Numbered from the stretch's first letter, positions 1 to 11,700 are shown. The stretch is 34,737 bases of DNA from Bacteroidales bacterium (GCA_018401015.1 JAGYLP010000019.1:1-34737), one strand, 5' to 3'. Numbers and translations are program-made. Notes: generated by a model not told the origin, from the sequence alone.

Positions 1-3000
1 ATCTTGCAATCGAATGTAATCGATCCTGCCGCCCCGGATTACTACTGTACCTCAGGACTCAATAATCCGGTGCAAAACCTCAACACACTCGTTACCTATA
101 CCACCATCCAGGCCGCCATTGATGCTGCCACAGCCGGCGATGTGATTCAAGTGGCTCCGGGAACGTATGGAGAGCAACTCTCTATTGATAAGAAAATCAC
201 TCTCAAGGGACCTAATTTTGGAATTGCAGGACACGGTACCCGTGTAGATGAGGCAATTGTTACATTTCCAGAAAACCTTACCGGAAATCAGGATTTGGTG
301 ATTATTACAGCAAACGATGTAATCATAGATGGTTTTACATTTGATGGTGAGAACTATACCCCTGAAGACGGTGCCTCAGGACTTATTGGCTATGCTGATA
401 GGACCGTGGTGAAAAATACTATTATCAGCAATTTCAATTATGTGTCAGTTTGGTTTTCATCCTATTCACCTTATTATCCCAACCCTTCCGGCTATGGTTT
501 CTACAGAAAAGATATTGTGGTTGAAAATAATTACATCCATAATGCAGCTATTTTTAATGAATCCAACGGATCGGTAATAGGTTACGGAATTTACATGCAA
601 GGTGCTTATGGCACAGTTACATGCAATGTTGTAGAAGATACCAAAGATGCCATTCAAATACAACCATACAACCATCCCAATACAGGTGATGTAACAGGTA
701 CTGTTAGCAACAATACCTTTGAAGGATATCGTGAGCCAGTTTGGTTCAATTACAGTGAAAATACAAAAGCCAAATGGGCAATCACCAATAACACGCTAAA
801 CGGCATTGCGCCACCTACTACAGGTTATACTGAAATTGAATGGCGCGGATTCCGCATTCAAACCTGCGCCGCCGTTGGTACTTTTGATTTTTCTGGTAAT
901 ACTATTAATATAGGTACAGCTAATGCAACCTCAATGGTTGCCCTTAAGAAGTTTGCTAATGTAGTCGAAGGCATGGTTGATCTGGATGAAGTATTCACAA
1001 ATAACACTTGGGAACGCTGCGCTGTAATTTCCGATGGCACAAACATTCTTGAGCCGTCTGGATCTGATGTTTATTTTTATCTTAACATCCAACCTGCAAT
1101 CTACACTTCCGCCACAGGCAATGTAGTTCGAGTGGCTCCGGGCAATTATCCGCAATCGACGACTTTATACATAAATAAAGCGATTAGTTTAATCGGCGAT
1201 GGATCGGCTACTACAACTATCGATTTAACTGCGCTCGAAGGCACCACTGCATACGGAATAACCACAACAGCCAGCGACATAACATTTTCTGGTTTTACCA
1301 TTCTACATGTGTCTCACGCAGATGCTACCAATGGCTTTACCTTAAAAGCTGGCAATACTGCCGCCAATCCTCTCAACGAAAACTTGGTCCTATCGGATTT
1401 AGTCGTCGTTGGTGCTCACCGAACGCCATTCGATTTCCATGGTATAAACAACATTACGGTTTCAGGATTAGTTGCCAAAAATACAGTGGCTGGTAATGGA
1501 ATGCAGTTTACCGGTTGCCACAATGTTACGGTTAATAGTTTTACAGACGAAAACAATGCCTGGGGAGCAATAGCGGTATATGCTTCCAGAGTTGTTGTAA
1601 GGGCCTCGCAGAATGTCTCCATCAGTGGCTCCGGTTTGAACATAACCGGTAATATTTACAGTCAGGACGATATCGATGGATTAAATAATTTATACAATTC
1701 AAATGTTCAAGTAACCGATTGGAATTTTATTGTTCAGAATAGCGCTTTCCGAACCCAGAACGACTCAGAAGAGTACACTTTCTTCGCAGAGGATTTAAAT
1801 GCTGCCGAAGCAATTGGCTCGGCCTTAAACGTCATGAACAATGGAAATACGAAGTCGGTCGTTAAGGAACTAAGTTCCGGGATTTGGATGGTGCCTATGG
1901 GTTTATCCATCCAATCGGCCATCGATGCTGCTACAGCTGGTGATGTGATTCAGGTGACTGCCGGGTCATTTGATGAGACGATAGCCATTAACAAAGCTAT
2001 TTCGCTTCGTGGAGCGCAACATAATGTGGATCCAGGTGAAAATGGCTGGGCAAGTGATATAACCGAACTTTCACCTGCCACGAATGGGGATAACGCAATT
2101 ACCATCACTGCTTCGAATGTGAGCGTAAAAGGATTTAAAGTGACCGATGTCAGCCTCGCCAGCGCTACAATTTATGCCGGTGGTGGAATCATTGCTCAAG
2201 GGGCAGATGCCAATAACTTGCTCTCAGGAATCGACCTATCCAGTAACTGGATTACGGAAAACCAATCGAATGGTGTGTGGATGACAAATGTTTCGAACCC
2301 AACCATTCAAAATAACCTTATTACCGATAATACTGGTAGCAATGTGGCTGGTATCAGTTTATATGCCGCAGGTACCAATAAGATTACTGGTGGCTTGGTC
2401 CATGGGAATACCATTAGTGGCAGTGATCAAAGCTATGGTATCTACCTGGCTTCGGCTGTGAATGCAGAAAACTCAGTTACAGGGCTTACCATAAGCAATA
2501 ACACACTCAGCGAAAATGGTAAGTATGGTTTGCAAATTTTGAGTCATAATTTCAATAATGCGGTGAATAACATCGATGTTGTAGGTAATACCATTTCCGG
2601 TAATACTCGTAATGGTTTGAAACTAGTCGATGTAAACAGCATTCGAGTTAATTCCAATACCATTTCTGGTAATGGCGATAGTAATAATGATCCCAAATAT
2701 AATTATGGTATCATGGTCGAGAACCAAGCTGGAACTCGCCAAGCTAGGAATAATAGCTTTACCGGTAATAGCTTCAATGGTAATGTCTTGGGTAGTGTTA
2801 TTTATCTGGGTAGTGGTGATATAGACGGAAATGTTTTCCGCGACAATAGATTTAGCGAAACCATTGCTAATCCTCAGGTGAAGTATGGAATCAACAATAC
2901 GAATACTAATTCCATCAATGTAGATGCTTATCAAAACTGGTGGAATGCACCAACTGGTCCAACTCACTCAGGTAATAGCTTAGGTACGGGTGTAAAAGTC

Positions 3001-6000
3001 TCTGATGATGTACTGTATAATCCCTTCTGGGTCGATAGTACCTTTAGTCAGCTAAGTCCGGTTGAAGTGACAGGTGATCCGAATGGTAATGCTGAGTTTG
3101 AAGCACCTGGAACGAATGTGTCCGGAACCTTCCAAACCGCGGGTACGCTTTCAATTACCTATATTAATGATGAGCCTGCTGGGCAACAAACCAAAAACAG
3201 TTCAAATTTCGGTTCTAACTATGAGATTCTGGAGGGATATTGGGAAGTAGAAAATACCACCGGTAGCGTAGTTACGGTTGATCTTAGTTTCGACTTGAGC
3301 AACAAAACCGGCTTGAAGAATTTGAAGCGTGTTCTTCTGCTTTCAAGAGAGTATAATGCTAGCAACCCCAATGTATGGACGCTAAAGGGTGCCGCCGACG
3401 TAATTGATGGTCTTGAGCTAACTTGGGAAGGTCTTGATATAGCGGCTTACTCAACTTATGAGTTTGCGGTTGCGAATGGCGATCAAGTCGATATCGAAGT
3501 AGTTCGAACCGCTTGCGAAAGCTATGATGTAGTGCTTAAACCAACGGTCGATATTACGAATGGGACCATTAGTAATATCCAGTTTACGCTCAAGTGGGAT
3601 AGCTCATCTGCACCTGCAATCACCTTCAACAATGCCAATGCATCTGTTGAACAGCAAGGGTCCAATGCAATCTCTGGTGATTATACCTATGCAACCTTTG
3701 CGGCAGCACCTTTAAGTTCTTCGTCATTATTAAATGCAGGAACAACAGTACTTACCTTTACGCACAATCAAACAGGTTCGGGTACGGGTAGTTTTACCAT
3801 TATGGCAGATGATGATAGTTATGCTACCCCTGGCAATGTTTTCTATGTGGAAGTTGGTGGGACCGAATACACTGGAATGAATACCGCCAATGCTGAGGAT
3901 GTACCTTATGGTAAATGCGAAGTGAGTATTGCAAGCTTTACTGTTACTAATAAAACTTATGATGGTAATACAACGGCAACATTCTCATCAGAGCCAAGCC
4001 TTGCCGGAGTAATTGGAAGTGATGAGGTTAGCGCTACTGGTTTGTCGGCAGTTTTTAGCAATAAAAATGCGGGTACCGGCAAACTCGTTAGTTTGGAAGA
4101 TAATAATAATTCCAATTTAACTAATAACCTGGAAGGGGCAAACCTTGAAAAATACACACTTGTATCCATCGCTGCCACTACCACGGCTGATATAACTCCT
4201 AAAGAGTTAACAGCAAGTATAAGCGGTAATCCAACAAAAGTGTACGACGGCACCACAGTTGCTACCCTCAGTTCAGCTAATTATTCAATGCAAACAGATG
4301 TTGGCTCAGAAAGTATCCTGATTACCAAGACTAGTGGTACGTATGCAATCGCCGGTGCAGGAACACGCATTGTAACCGTGGAGCTCGACAATACGCTTCC
4401 CACAGCCGATTTCGCAGCGCAAGGGGCTACTTTGTTGTCGAATTATTCCTTACCTACTTCTGCCACAGGCAATGGCACTATTACTAAAGCTCCGCTTACC
4501 GTAACTGCCGACGATAAGTCCAAAGTTTACGATGGCGTGGTTTTCTCTCCTTTCACTGCTAGTTACAGTGGATTCGTGAATAATGAAGGAACTGAAGTTT
4601 TAGTGGGAAGCTTAACCTTTAATGGCAATGCAGTTGACGCAACCGCTGTTGAATCCTATACCATTACCCCAGTAGGGTATACGGCAGATAACTACGCTAT
4701 CACTTATGTGGATGGTACCTTAACCATTAGTCCGGTTAGCTTTGCTCTCAAAACCTTCCTTCAAGGAATGTTCGATGCAACAAGTGGTGCCTTATCTACT
4801 AGCTTACGCTCGAAAAACCAAGTGCCCATTGCTCATCCATACACAGGTGCACCCTGGAACTATTCCGGTACAGCAGAGAACTATGCTGTTATTGGCGATA
4901 TTCCTGCAAACGCAGTGGATTGGATTCTGGTAGAATTCCGCGGTGATAATAACGAAAGTCTAGGTAAGGCTGCGGGCATGCTTCGTGCTAATGGTAGCCT
5001 CGATGTGCTTGTTAGTGCTGCTAATGTGAAAGCTGGTAGTGAATATGATCTGATTCTTTATCATCGTAATCACTTGCCAATTCGTATCGAGAACGTTACT
5101 GCTCCTCTTACTGTCCGAAAAGACTTAACCACTACTAATTCAACCGGTGGAATACAGCTAGGTGCGGATGCTCCTTATGGAATGGTTGCGGGGAATGTTA
5201 ATCCGGATAATCGCTTGCAATATTCTGGTCCTGGGAATGACCGAGGTCCTATCCTTGCAAAAATCCTTGCCAATGGCGGAAGTGGTTTTGCTGATGTATA
5301 TACTGGAGAACCTGGATTTTACTTCCTGGAAGATGTGAATGCCGATGGTACGATTAGCTACACTGGTGATAACAATGACCGGGGTATTATCCTTACCAAT
5401 CTGGGCTCTTTAACCAACAACCAGCAATTGAATGCGATTTACTATACGCCGGTTGATGGAAATCAGGCTAAGATTAAAGCTCGAAACGATGGTCCTATAG
5501 GTATCGACTGGTTGGGTAGTGAGTTAGTTTTAGCCCCCGAATACGATGTTCCCGGCACTTTGTTGGATAATATCCAGTTCACCCTGGCTTGGGATGCCGA
5601 TGATTCCGATGTTACCTCGATTGTTGAGAGCTTTGAATCCGATTATGGATTATTACCACAGGGCGAAGCGCTCAATATTGAAGGAGTAATGCATCAGACT
5701 TTCGTAAGCTTAGCTCTGAATAGACTTCCCGAAGTTTGGAATGCAGGTGCTACGATTAGTATTATGCGATTCGACGAGTCTATAGCCGATAGGGTTTGGA
5801 TTGCCGATAATTTCTACACTGAGTTGAACAACGGAATGTACTATGTTTCACTGCGAGGCGAAGACCAAACCGGTAGTGTTAAGATTGGTTCCGATGTCAA
5901 CGAAGCAATGCAGTTGGGGGACTTAACGATGACTGCTTATCCAAATCCGGCACAATCCGGTCAGATTAAGCTTGCTTTCTCGGCTGTAACCGACACACCA

Positions 6001-6171
6001 GCGACTATTGAGTTATTGGATATGCAAGGAAACCGCTTGCGTAGCTTTACAACCACGTTGACTCAAGATTTGCCGGTAAATGTTAGTGATTTAAGTTCAG
6101 GAATGTATTTAATTCAGGTTCAATTGGGTGACCACTTCTATCAAACGAGGGTGGTTTTAATTAAGCAATAG
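1..6171 (+). CDS. Giant secreted right-handed beta-helix protein with MBG/YDG, cohesin-like and dockerin-like modules and T9SS tail (5' partial)
   Basis: The frame is open from the first base, so the true start and signal peptide lie outside the window. The visible part is about 2,056 residues. Nucleotides ~100-3000 encode beta-helix repeats of the NosD/pectate-lyase type. Three times a segment like IQAAIDAATAGDVIQV opens a helix block (near 109, 1090 and 1912), so the gene grew by internal duplication. A cohesin-like beta domain follows (~3480-3930), then two YDG modules with KTYDGNTTAT and KVYDGTTVAT (~3930-4490), an MBG module (~4490-4735) and a domain containing LYHRNHLPI (~4740-5100). 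Two Asp/Asn-rich dockerin-like segments follow (~5170-5430, e.g. EDVNADGTISY), then a second cohesin-like region. The C-terminus (~5930-6168) is a T9SS type A sorting domain with AYPNPAQSG and SSGMYLIQV. It is probably a cell-surface adhesin or a carbohydrate-associated protein. No catalytic residues could be assigned. Confidence 0.9.
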   Translation: MLQSNVIDPAAPDYYCTSGLNNPVQNLNTLVTYTTIQAAIDAATAGDVIQVAPGTYGEQLSIDKKITLKGPNFGIAGHGTRVDEAIVTFPENLTGNQDLVIITANDVIIDGFTFDGENYTPEDGASGLIGYADRTVVKNTIISNFNYVSVWFSSYSPYYPNPSGYGFYRKDIVVENNYIHNAAIFNESNGSVIGYGIYMQGAYGTVTCNVVEDTKDAIQIQPYNHPNTGDVTGTVSNNTFEGYREPVWFNYSENTKAKWAITNNTLNGIAPPTTGYTEIEWRGFRIQTCAAVGTFDFSGNTINIGTANATSMVALKKFANVVEGMVDLDEVFTNNTWERCAVISDGTNILEPSGSDVYFYLNIQPAIYTSATGNVVRVAPGNYPQSTTLYINKAISLIGDGSATTTIDLTALEGTTAYGITTTASDITFSGFTILHVSHADATNGFTLKAGNTAANPLNENLVLSDLVVVGAHRTPFDFHGINNITVSGLVAKNTVAGNGMQFTGCHNVTVNSFTDENNAWGAIAVYASRVVVRASQNVSISGSGLNITGNIYSQDDIDGLNNLYNSNVQVTDWNFIVQNSAFRTQNDSEEYTFFAEDLNAAEAIGSALNVMNNGNTKSVVKELSSGIWMVPMGLSIQSAIDAATAGDVIQVTAGSFDETIAINKAISLRGAQHNVDPGENGWASDITELSPATNGDNAITITASNVSVKGFKVTDVSLASATIYAGGGIIAQGADANNLLSGIDLSSNWITENQSNGVWMTNVSNPTIQNNLITDNTGSNVAGISLYAAGTNKITGGLVHGNTISGSDQSYGIYLASAVNAENSVTGLTISNNTLSENGKYGLQILSHNFNNAVNNIDVVGNTISGNTRNGLKLVDVNSIRVNSNTISGNGDSNNDPKYNYGIMVENQAGTRQARNNSFTGNSFNGNVLGSVIYLGSGDIDGNVFRDNRFSETIANPQVKYGINNTNTNSINVDAYQNWWNAPTGPTHSGNSLGTGVKVSDDVLYNPFWVDSTFSQLSPVEVTGDPNGNAEFEAPGTNVSGTFQTAGTLSITYINDEPAGQQTKNSSNFGSNYEILEGYWEVENTTGSVVTVDLSFDLSNKTGLKNLKRVLLLSREYNASNPNVWTLKGAADVIDGLELTWEGLDIAAYSTYEFAVANGDQVDIEVVRTACESYDVVLKPTVDITNGTISNIQFTLKWDSSSAPAITFNNANASVEQQGSNAISGDYTYATFAAAPLSSSSLLNAGTTVLTFTHNQTGSGTGSFTIMADDDSYATPGNVFYVEVGGTEYTGMNTANAEDVPYGKCEVSIASFTVTNKTYDGNTTATFSSEPSLAGVIGSDEVSATGLSAVFSNKNAGTGKLVSLEDNNNSNLTNNLEGANLEKYTLVSIAATTTADITPKELTASISGNPTKVYDGTTVATLSSANYSMQTDVGSESILITKTSGTYAIAGAGTRIVTVELDNTLPTADFAAQGATLLSNYSLPTSATGNGTITKAPLTVTADDKSKVYDGVVFSPFTASYSGFVNNEGTEVLVGSLTFNGNAVDATAVESYTITPVGYTADNYAITYVDGTLTISPVSFALKTFLQGMFDATSGALSTSLRSKNQVPIAHPYTGAPWNYSGTAENYAVIGDIPANAVDWILVEFRGDNNESLGKAAGMLRANGSLDVLVSAANVKAGSEYDLILYHRNHLPIRIENVTAPLTVRKDLTTTNSTGGIQLGADAPYGMVAGNVNPDNRLQYSGPGNDRGPILAKILANGGSGFADVYTGEPGFYFLEDVNADGTISYTGDNNDRGIILTNLGSLTNNQQLNAIYYTPVDGNQAKIKARNDGPIGIDWLGSELVLAPEYDVPGTLLDNIQFTLAWDADDSDVTSIVESFESDYGLLPQGEALNIEGVMHQTFVSLALNRLPEVWNAGATISIMRFDESIADRVWIADNFYTELNNGMYYVSLRGEDQTGSVKIGSDVNEAMQLGDLTMTAYPNPAQSGQIKLAFSAVTDTPATIELLDMQGNRLRSFTTTLTQDLPVNVSDLSSGMYLIQVQLGDHFYQTRVVLIKQ

Positions 6172-6179
6172 GGAAGATT

Positions 6180-6217
6180 GAGAGCAGCTTTTAAAGGGCT
6201 GCTCTCTCCCTTTTTTT
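6180..6217 (+). terminator. Rho-independent terminator after the first giant gene
   Basis: A perfect 9-bp stem, GAGAGCAGC (6180-6188) and GCTGCTCTC (6198-6206), closes a 9-nt loop. It is followed by TCCC and seven T residues (6211-6217). It begins 8 nt after the stop codon of the upstream gene. Confidence 0.85.
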
Positions 6218-6219
6218 AG

Positions 6220-6262
6220 CCGAAAAAGTTGCATTTGTTGGATGCAACTTTTACGGTTTTTT
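6220..6262 (+). terminator. Second, back-to-back Rho-independent terminator
   Basis: An 11-bp stem, AAAAGTTGCAT (6224-6234) and ATGCAACTTTT (6242-6252), is extended by CCG/CGG (6220-6222 and 6254-6256) across one A/A mismatch. Six T residues follow (6257-6262). It lies directly behind the first terminator, so the two giant genes are probably separate transcription units. A TTG inside this hairpin (6229) could be taken for a start codon, but the gene downstream more plausibly begins at ATG 6292. Confidence 0.8.
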
Positions 6263-6291
6263 CAGTAAAAACTCATATAAAATCTAACCCC

Positions 6292-6489
6292 ATGATTGAT
6301 TCTATGATAACCAGGCTGATTCTTTTCTGGCTCTTTGTATTGGGCACTTCTTGCCTTGGGAGCAGTGCATTCGGTCAGTCGATACCACAACCTCCTATTT
6401 GGCAGGAAAGTTCTGCTAGCAATGGAAATACAGCAGGCATAAGTTTCAGTGTTCAGCCACTACACAGGAAGGAGATTTGCTTCTCTTAG
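6292..6489 (+). CDS. N-terminal fragment of frameshifted giant T9SS protein (piece 1 of 3)
   Basis: ATG 6292 starts a convincing signal peptide, a hydrophobic run around ILFWLFVLGTSCLG ending near SSAFGQS. The reading frame continues as mature protein to about 6458 and then breaks. Downstream, the natural continuation (TTQEGDLLLLVISFEK) lies in another frame from nucleotide 6459. A single missing base near 6457-6459 explains the shift. The residues from 6459 to the stop at 6489 are out-of-frame readthrough. Restoring one base here and one near 8640-8700 gives a single protein of 1,855 residues ending at 11857. The gene is either a recent pseudogene or carries two sequencing/assembly errors. 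Confidence 0.75.
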   Translation: MIDSMITRLILFWLFVLGTSCLGSSAFGQSIPQPPIWQESSASNGNTAGISFSVQPLHRKEICFS

Positions 6490-8729
6490 TAATTTCCTTC
6501 GAAAAAGGATTATTGAATATCATATCCCCTTCTATCGGTTGGAGTCCAATCATTATCAGCTCCAATACCACCGATGTGGGGTTAGCTGTTTATTACAAAC
6601 GAGCCGATGCAAATGATGCTGGAGGGAACACGTATACCTTTCATTCTAATTTGTTTGAATCGTGGTCGGCTGTTGTGTCAAGGATAACACAGACCGATGC
6701 ACTCGATCCTATTCAAAATATATCCATCAGTTTAGGACAAGGAGGTTTAGCTACCTTTTCCGGGATTGGAACCAATAAGCCACAAACACTTATCATGTCC
6801 CTGTTGGCTCATCAAGCGGATGTTACTTATGAGGCTTTCCCTACCACACCTGCTAATACGAGCTTTCGATATAACGAGTCTCGCCCCGATTTAAGTAACC
6901 TTTTGTTTACTTATTTGCTCGAAACACCCACCTATTCCGGGAATAAAACGGTTCAAACGATCCCTGCAACCACCTCGCGATATATTGCCATGCAGTTGGC
7001 AATTAATCCATGTTATACTCCTGAAATAACAACGCAACCTGTTTCGAATGAGATTACTTATGGTGAAACAGCAACCTTTGAGGTTGAAGCGATAGGAACC
7101 GGATTAACTTATCGTTGGCAACGCGATAACGGGAATGGTTTTGAAGATTTGGCCGAATCCGATCAATGGAACGGCGAAGAGACGGCCTCTTTGGAAATTA
7201 TCCGTCCGGGAGTTGAATGGAATACCTATTCCTTGCGTTGTGAGGTGAACGGATCATGTGGAAATCTCATTTCGAGTACGGTAACACTGAGTGTTGCCCC
7301 CAAGTCCATTACGATACTGCCAGAGAGCAATCAGCAAAAAACTTACGGTTCATCCGATCCGGGAAACTACTTATTTCAAAGTCAACCGAACTTGCTTACT
7401 GGCGATTCCTATTCAGGATCAATCGGACGCGAGTCTGGGGAAAATGTAGGAACCTATCCATATACTTTGAATAGCCTCAGCGCTGGAGATAACTATGAAT
7501 TAAGCATGAGTGAATCGGCTCCAATTTTCACTATTGTAAAGCAGAGCTTAACCATTCAAGCCAAGGATGCTACCAAAGGCGCCAATGCTCCCGATCCTGC
7601 CTTTTCATCAACCTTTAGTGGATTTGTTTTTAATGAAACCATTCAAACCCTTGGGGGTGAATTAGTCTATATCCGTGCTCCAGGTATCAATCCTGGCACC
7701 TATGCTATTACTCCTTCAGGATTAAGCTCCATGAATTACGAATTGGTGTATTTAGACGGTAGCCTAACAATACTCGCAGCTCCAGAAACCGTTTATGTCG
7801 ATGCTCAATGGCTTAATCAGGATTATTTCAATGAGATTGAACCAAACAGAATTTATGGATATAATGCTTTTTCCGGAATTCAGGAGGCTATAAATGCGGT
7901 AGCCACTGGTGGAACGGTGTTAGTGTATTACGGAACCTATAGCGAGAATTTGCTTATCGAAAGGCAAAATTTGAACATCCAAGGCATTTCAAATCTTAAT
8001 TCTGATTTTCCTGTAGTAATCGGTGGGAATAACAACCCTACCTGGAACATCGAGGCTGATGGTGTCGAACTATCTGGTTTTGAAGTCAAGCACAGCAATT
8101 TGGGAATAGGTGTTTTAGCCCAAAATTCAACCCTACTAACTTTAGAGAATTTGCTTTGTTCGGAGGTGAGTCAGGCCATTGCTTTAATCGATATGAGCGA
8201 GGTTGATCTACTTTCTACCTCTGTAACTGGGGCGTCGGAGTCGGCCGTTTATGTGCAGAATGGTAGCCAAATTAGTTTAGAAGACAATATTTTTCAAACA
8301 AACCAATTGGGCGTTGAAATTAGTGGAGCAAATCAAGGAATTGTATTAAGTGGCAATGCATTCCTAAATAATTTGGGTTTAAGCCTTCAGTCGACAGGAG
8401 GGACAGAGATTGATGCTGAATCGAATCATTGGGGAAGTATCGACTATGCTGATGTTGCTTCTGAGGTTTCAGGACTAATCGATTTCGATCCCTGGTGTAA
8501 TGCCGATTTCACCCGGTGTGGCTATACCGAGACTTCAGGTATCTACAATGAAACCCAAGACCGATACTACATCAGCTGGCAGGCAGCTATCGATGATTCC
8601 GATCCACAGGATGTTATTCGACTTAGTGGTAGTTCGGTCGGCGTGTATCTACCGCCAATGCCGGAGGCCTCGTTTTTAAGATTGGAACTCCCATCGGTTG
8701 TTTTAATCTCGATGGTAATGTCGAATTAA
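6477..8729 (+). CDS. Middle fragment of frameshifted giant T9SS protein (piece 2 of 3): Ig-like, MBG and beta-helix modules
   Basis: This frame has no plausible start of its own; coding sequence enters from about 6459. It encodes an N-terminal beta domain (GDLLLLVISFEKG to about 7010), then an Ig-like domain (ITTQPVSNEITYGETATF ... YRWQRDN, ~7020-7290). Two MBG modules follow (QKTYGSSDPGNYLF, and LTIQAKDATKGANAPDPAFS; ~7300-7775). A right-handed beta-helix region then begins with GIQEAINAVATGGTVLVYYG (~7875-8450). After about 8640 the translation becomes unlike the family and stops at 8729. In the next frame the sequence resumes as AGGLVFKIGTPIGCFNLDGN, a dockerin-like motif. A one-base deletion between about 8635 and 8700 is therefore likely. 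The module order parallels the upstream giant protein, so the two are paralogues. Confidence 0.8.
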   Translation: MLLLVISFEKGLLNIISPSIGWSPIIISSNTTDVGLAVYYKRADANDAGGNTYTFHSNLFESWSAVVSRITQTDALDPIQNISISLGQGGLATFSGIGTNKPQTLIMSLLAHQADVTYEAFPTTPANTSFRYNESRPDLSNLLFTYLLETPTYSGNKTVQTIPATTSRYIAMQLAINPCYTPEITTQPVSNEITYGETATFEVEAIGTGLTYRWQRDNGNGFEDLAESDQWNGEETASLEIIRPGVEWNTYSLRCEVNGSCGNLISSTVTLSVAPKSITILPESNQQKTYGSSDPGNYLFQSQPNLLTGDSYSGSIGRESGENVGTYPYTLNSLSAGDNYELSMSESAPIFTIVKQSLTIQAKDATKGANAPDPAFSSTFSGFVFNETIQTLGGELVYIRAPGINPGTYAITPSGLSSMNYELVYLDGSLTILAAPETVYVDAQWLNQDYFNEIEPNRIYGYNAFSGIQEAINAVATGGTVLVYYGTYSENLLIERQNLNIQGISNLNSDFPVVIGGNNNPTWNIEADGVELSGFEVKHSNLGIGVLAQNSTLLTLENLLCSEVSQAIALIDMSEVDLLSTSVTGASESAVYVQNGSQISLEDNIFQTNQLGVEISGANQGIVLSGNAFLNNLGLSLQSTGGTEIDAESNHWGSIDYADVASEVSGLIDFDPWCNADFTRCGYTETSGIYNETQDRYYISWQAAIDDSDPQDVIRLSGSSVGVYLPPMPEASFLRLELPSVVLISMVMSN

Positions 8730-8740
8730 GTGAAGACGAT

Positions 8741-11700
8741 GTGCTTATCTACGACATTTTAGGCGACCAAGCTTGTTCGACGCACGATTTGCTCCAAGTT
8801 AGCGGTGTTTTTGATGCAGGTGGAGCCTCAATACAAATCATGAATTATGATTTTAATCCGATCGAAGGAGCCATTTTCCCCATTGTGCAGTCGGGCAGTT
8901 TTATCGGCAGCTTCGATTCGGCTAATCTTCATTCGGCCGAGCATTTTTATTCACTCGACTTGAATAATAATGAGTTGCGCCTCATTAGTTTGGCGGCCTT
9001 CAAAATCGATTTTGCTATCTACGAACTGGGTTGTGGTAGTTTTGAAGTTAGGCTTAAACCGAATCATAACGTAGAGTTAGATGGAAGCCCCGAGTTAACC
9101 AACTTGCAGTTCACATTGAAGTATCCTGCAACCTCTGGAACAATGAGTTTTGTTCCAGAGAATCCATACGCTCTTGTTGTTGGTCAGCAAGTAACCTATG
9201 AGTCGGCTTTTCGCATGGCTACCTTTTTTGCCGTTGATATTCCTGGAACCGAGTGGTTGGCAAACGAAGAGTATGTTGTGCTACGTTTTTCGCACAATCA
9301 GGAGGGTAGTGGTACGGGCAATCTTCTTTTTGTTGAGGATTCCGACCCATATATTGCTTATGCCGCCAATGCAGGTTATAGCGTAGAACGCTATGCCGAA
9401 TATTTGGGAGCCGATGTTACTGGATTAGTTTATCATGTGCCCTCCGCGTCAAGCTTTGATGCTTGCCCGGTTTGGAACGAAACCCAAGACCGCTTTTATT
9501 ACACCTTAGCCGATGCTTTAACCGATCCGGTTCTACAGCCAAACGATGAGATTCGCTTGAATAAGGCAGGAGTTTACCCTGCTTCTTCGCTCGCTGTCGA
9601 AACAGCTGGGTTAAGAATCTATGCTGAAGAGGAAGGGTTTGTGTTCGACGGAGGGAATCAAGCCGATCAGGTGTTGTGGATTAAGGCCGATGGGATTCAG
9701 TTGGAAGGATTTGAAGTGCGAAACGCTGGAGACGACCCGGGCGCTGTCGGAATTCTTATTGATGAAGTAGATGACTGCGTATTAAATAATCTCACCCTAG
9801 ATCAAAATCAGAATGGAGTTTTGATTCAAGGTGGGCAGAATCACAGCATCAATGCATGCACCTTTTCTTCCAATAGTCAGGTAGGGCTTGAATTGAATTC
9901 TACCAGCGGCTCGCAGCTTGATTGCTCAATCTTTGACCAAAATGGAAAGGTTGGTCTGAAGCTCGTTTTTGCAAGCAATATTAATATCGCTGGGAATCGT
10001 TTTCAGGGACATATCGGCAGCCTTGATGAGGATGGAATAGCAATAGCGTTGATGGTTTCCTCCAATAATATTATTCAAAATAATCGTTTTGAAAGTAATG
10101 AAATTGGGATGCACTATACAGGAGTCCTATCTAATTATAGTAACTCAAACGTTGTCTCATCCAATTTCTTTGATGATAATCTTGCACATGTCGAAGTAAC
10201 AGATAATGGTTCAGCCAATGTTGTCGTAACCTGTAATTATTGGAATGATAGTAATCCTAATGTAACTGATTCTAAGCTGATTGGAGGTAATATAATATGG
10301 TCTCCGCGCTTGGTTTCCAGCGATGAGTTATCTTTAGAAGAATTGCCAGAAGAGGCTTGTTCCACGGGATTTTATCCTTCCGGCCTGTGCCGAACACCGC
10401 TTCAGCTAAAACTTTTCCTACAGGCAAATTTTGATCCTGCCGTTAATGAAATGCATACCTTATTAGCATCTGCCGGAGTAGTTCCTCTTAGCCAGCCATA
10501 CAATACTGAGCCTTGGAATTACAATGGTTCGGAAAGTTTCGAAGAGCTTCCTACTGATGCAGTGGATTGGGTGTTGGTTGAATTGCGCTCCGACGATACC
10601 GAAGCTTATCAGGTTATAGATCGTTCAGCAGGAATGCTTCTGAAGGATGGAACCGTTTCTGTTAGTCTCGATGCCGAAGCGATAAAGGATTTTTTCTTGG
10701 TTGTTTATCATCGGAATCATTTACCTCTAATGTCGCGCGAATTACTGAGCCCGGAAGAAATCTTTCCTTTTGATTTTACTCAGTTATCCTCCTGTTATGG
10801 TCCCCAACTAACCCCGCCTGTAAGTCCCGGAATGATACTAACTGAGCAACCGGAGCAGATTGGAATGATCGCAGGGAACACGAATCAGAATAATGAACTT
10901 AAATACTCCGGTTTGGGAAATGATCGGGGGGAGATTCTTACACAAATTACCAACCTAACCAGTAGTTCCGACCTGAATACCGTTTACACTGACGGAGGTT
11001 ATTTTGCGGAGGATGTGCTGTTAAACAATGATTTGCGTTACAGTGGAGCACTCAACGATCGAGCAATTATTCTCTCAAACCTTTCAGCTTTAAGTGGTAC
11101 CGCGCTTCTAAATGCTATTTACACCTCTCCGGTACCGTTTCAGAATCAATCCAAATCATGGTCCGAACCAGATGGTCCCATCCGAATTCGACTAGTAGAT
11201 AATCGTATTGAACTAACGACTAATATACCCATCCGTAATGGTAAACTGGATAATCTGCAGTTTAGCCTTAGTTTGCCATCCGACAGGGCACTACCATTAA
11301 GTGAGTTAGAAACTTACACGAGTCAATTTGGATTAAGCAGGCAGGATGCTGTTTACCAGTCAAATATGCGACCTTACATCACGTTTGTGTCGGTGCAGTT
11401 AACTGATTTGCCTGAAAATTGGTTGCCAAATGAACCCCTGGTTGTGGCAGCTTTCGAAGCTAATATTCAATCGCTTGGCCTGCAGCTGGCCAATGCAGAA
11501 GAGGTAAGGCATTTTAACGGCGATTACTATGTGTCGTTGTATGGAAAGAATGTAACAGGAGGAATCATCCAACCCGAACAGGAAATGCCCACCGACCCTT
11601 TCGAGGACATGAAAGTCTTCCCTAATCCTTCGGCTACAGGTGTCATCAATATTGTCCTCCCTGAATTATCACACCCTGGCTCAGTTAAGTTAGAGCTATT

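Noticed and set aside
6229-6291. TTG 6229 as start of the second giant gene
   Set aside because: The codon lies within the stem of a strong terminator, and the added residues precede a complete signal peptide that starts at ATG 6292.
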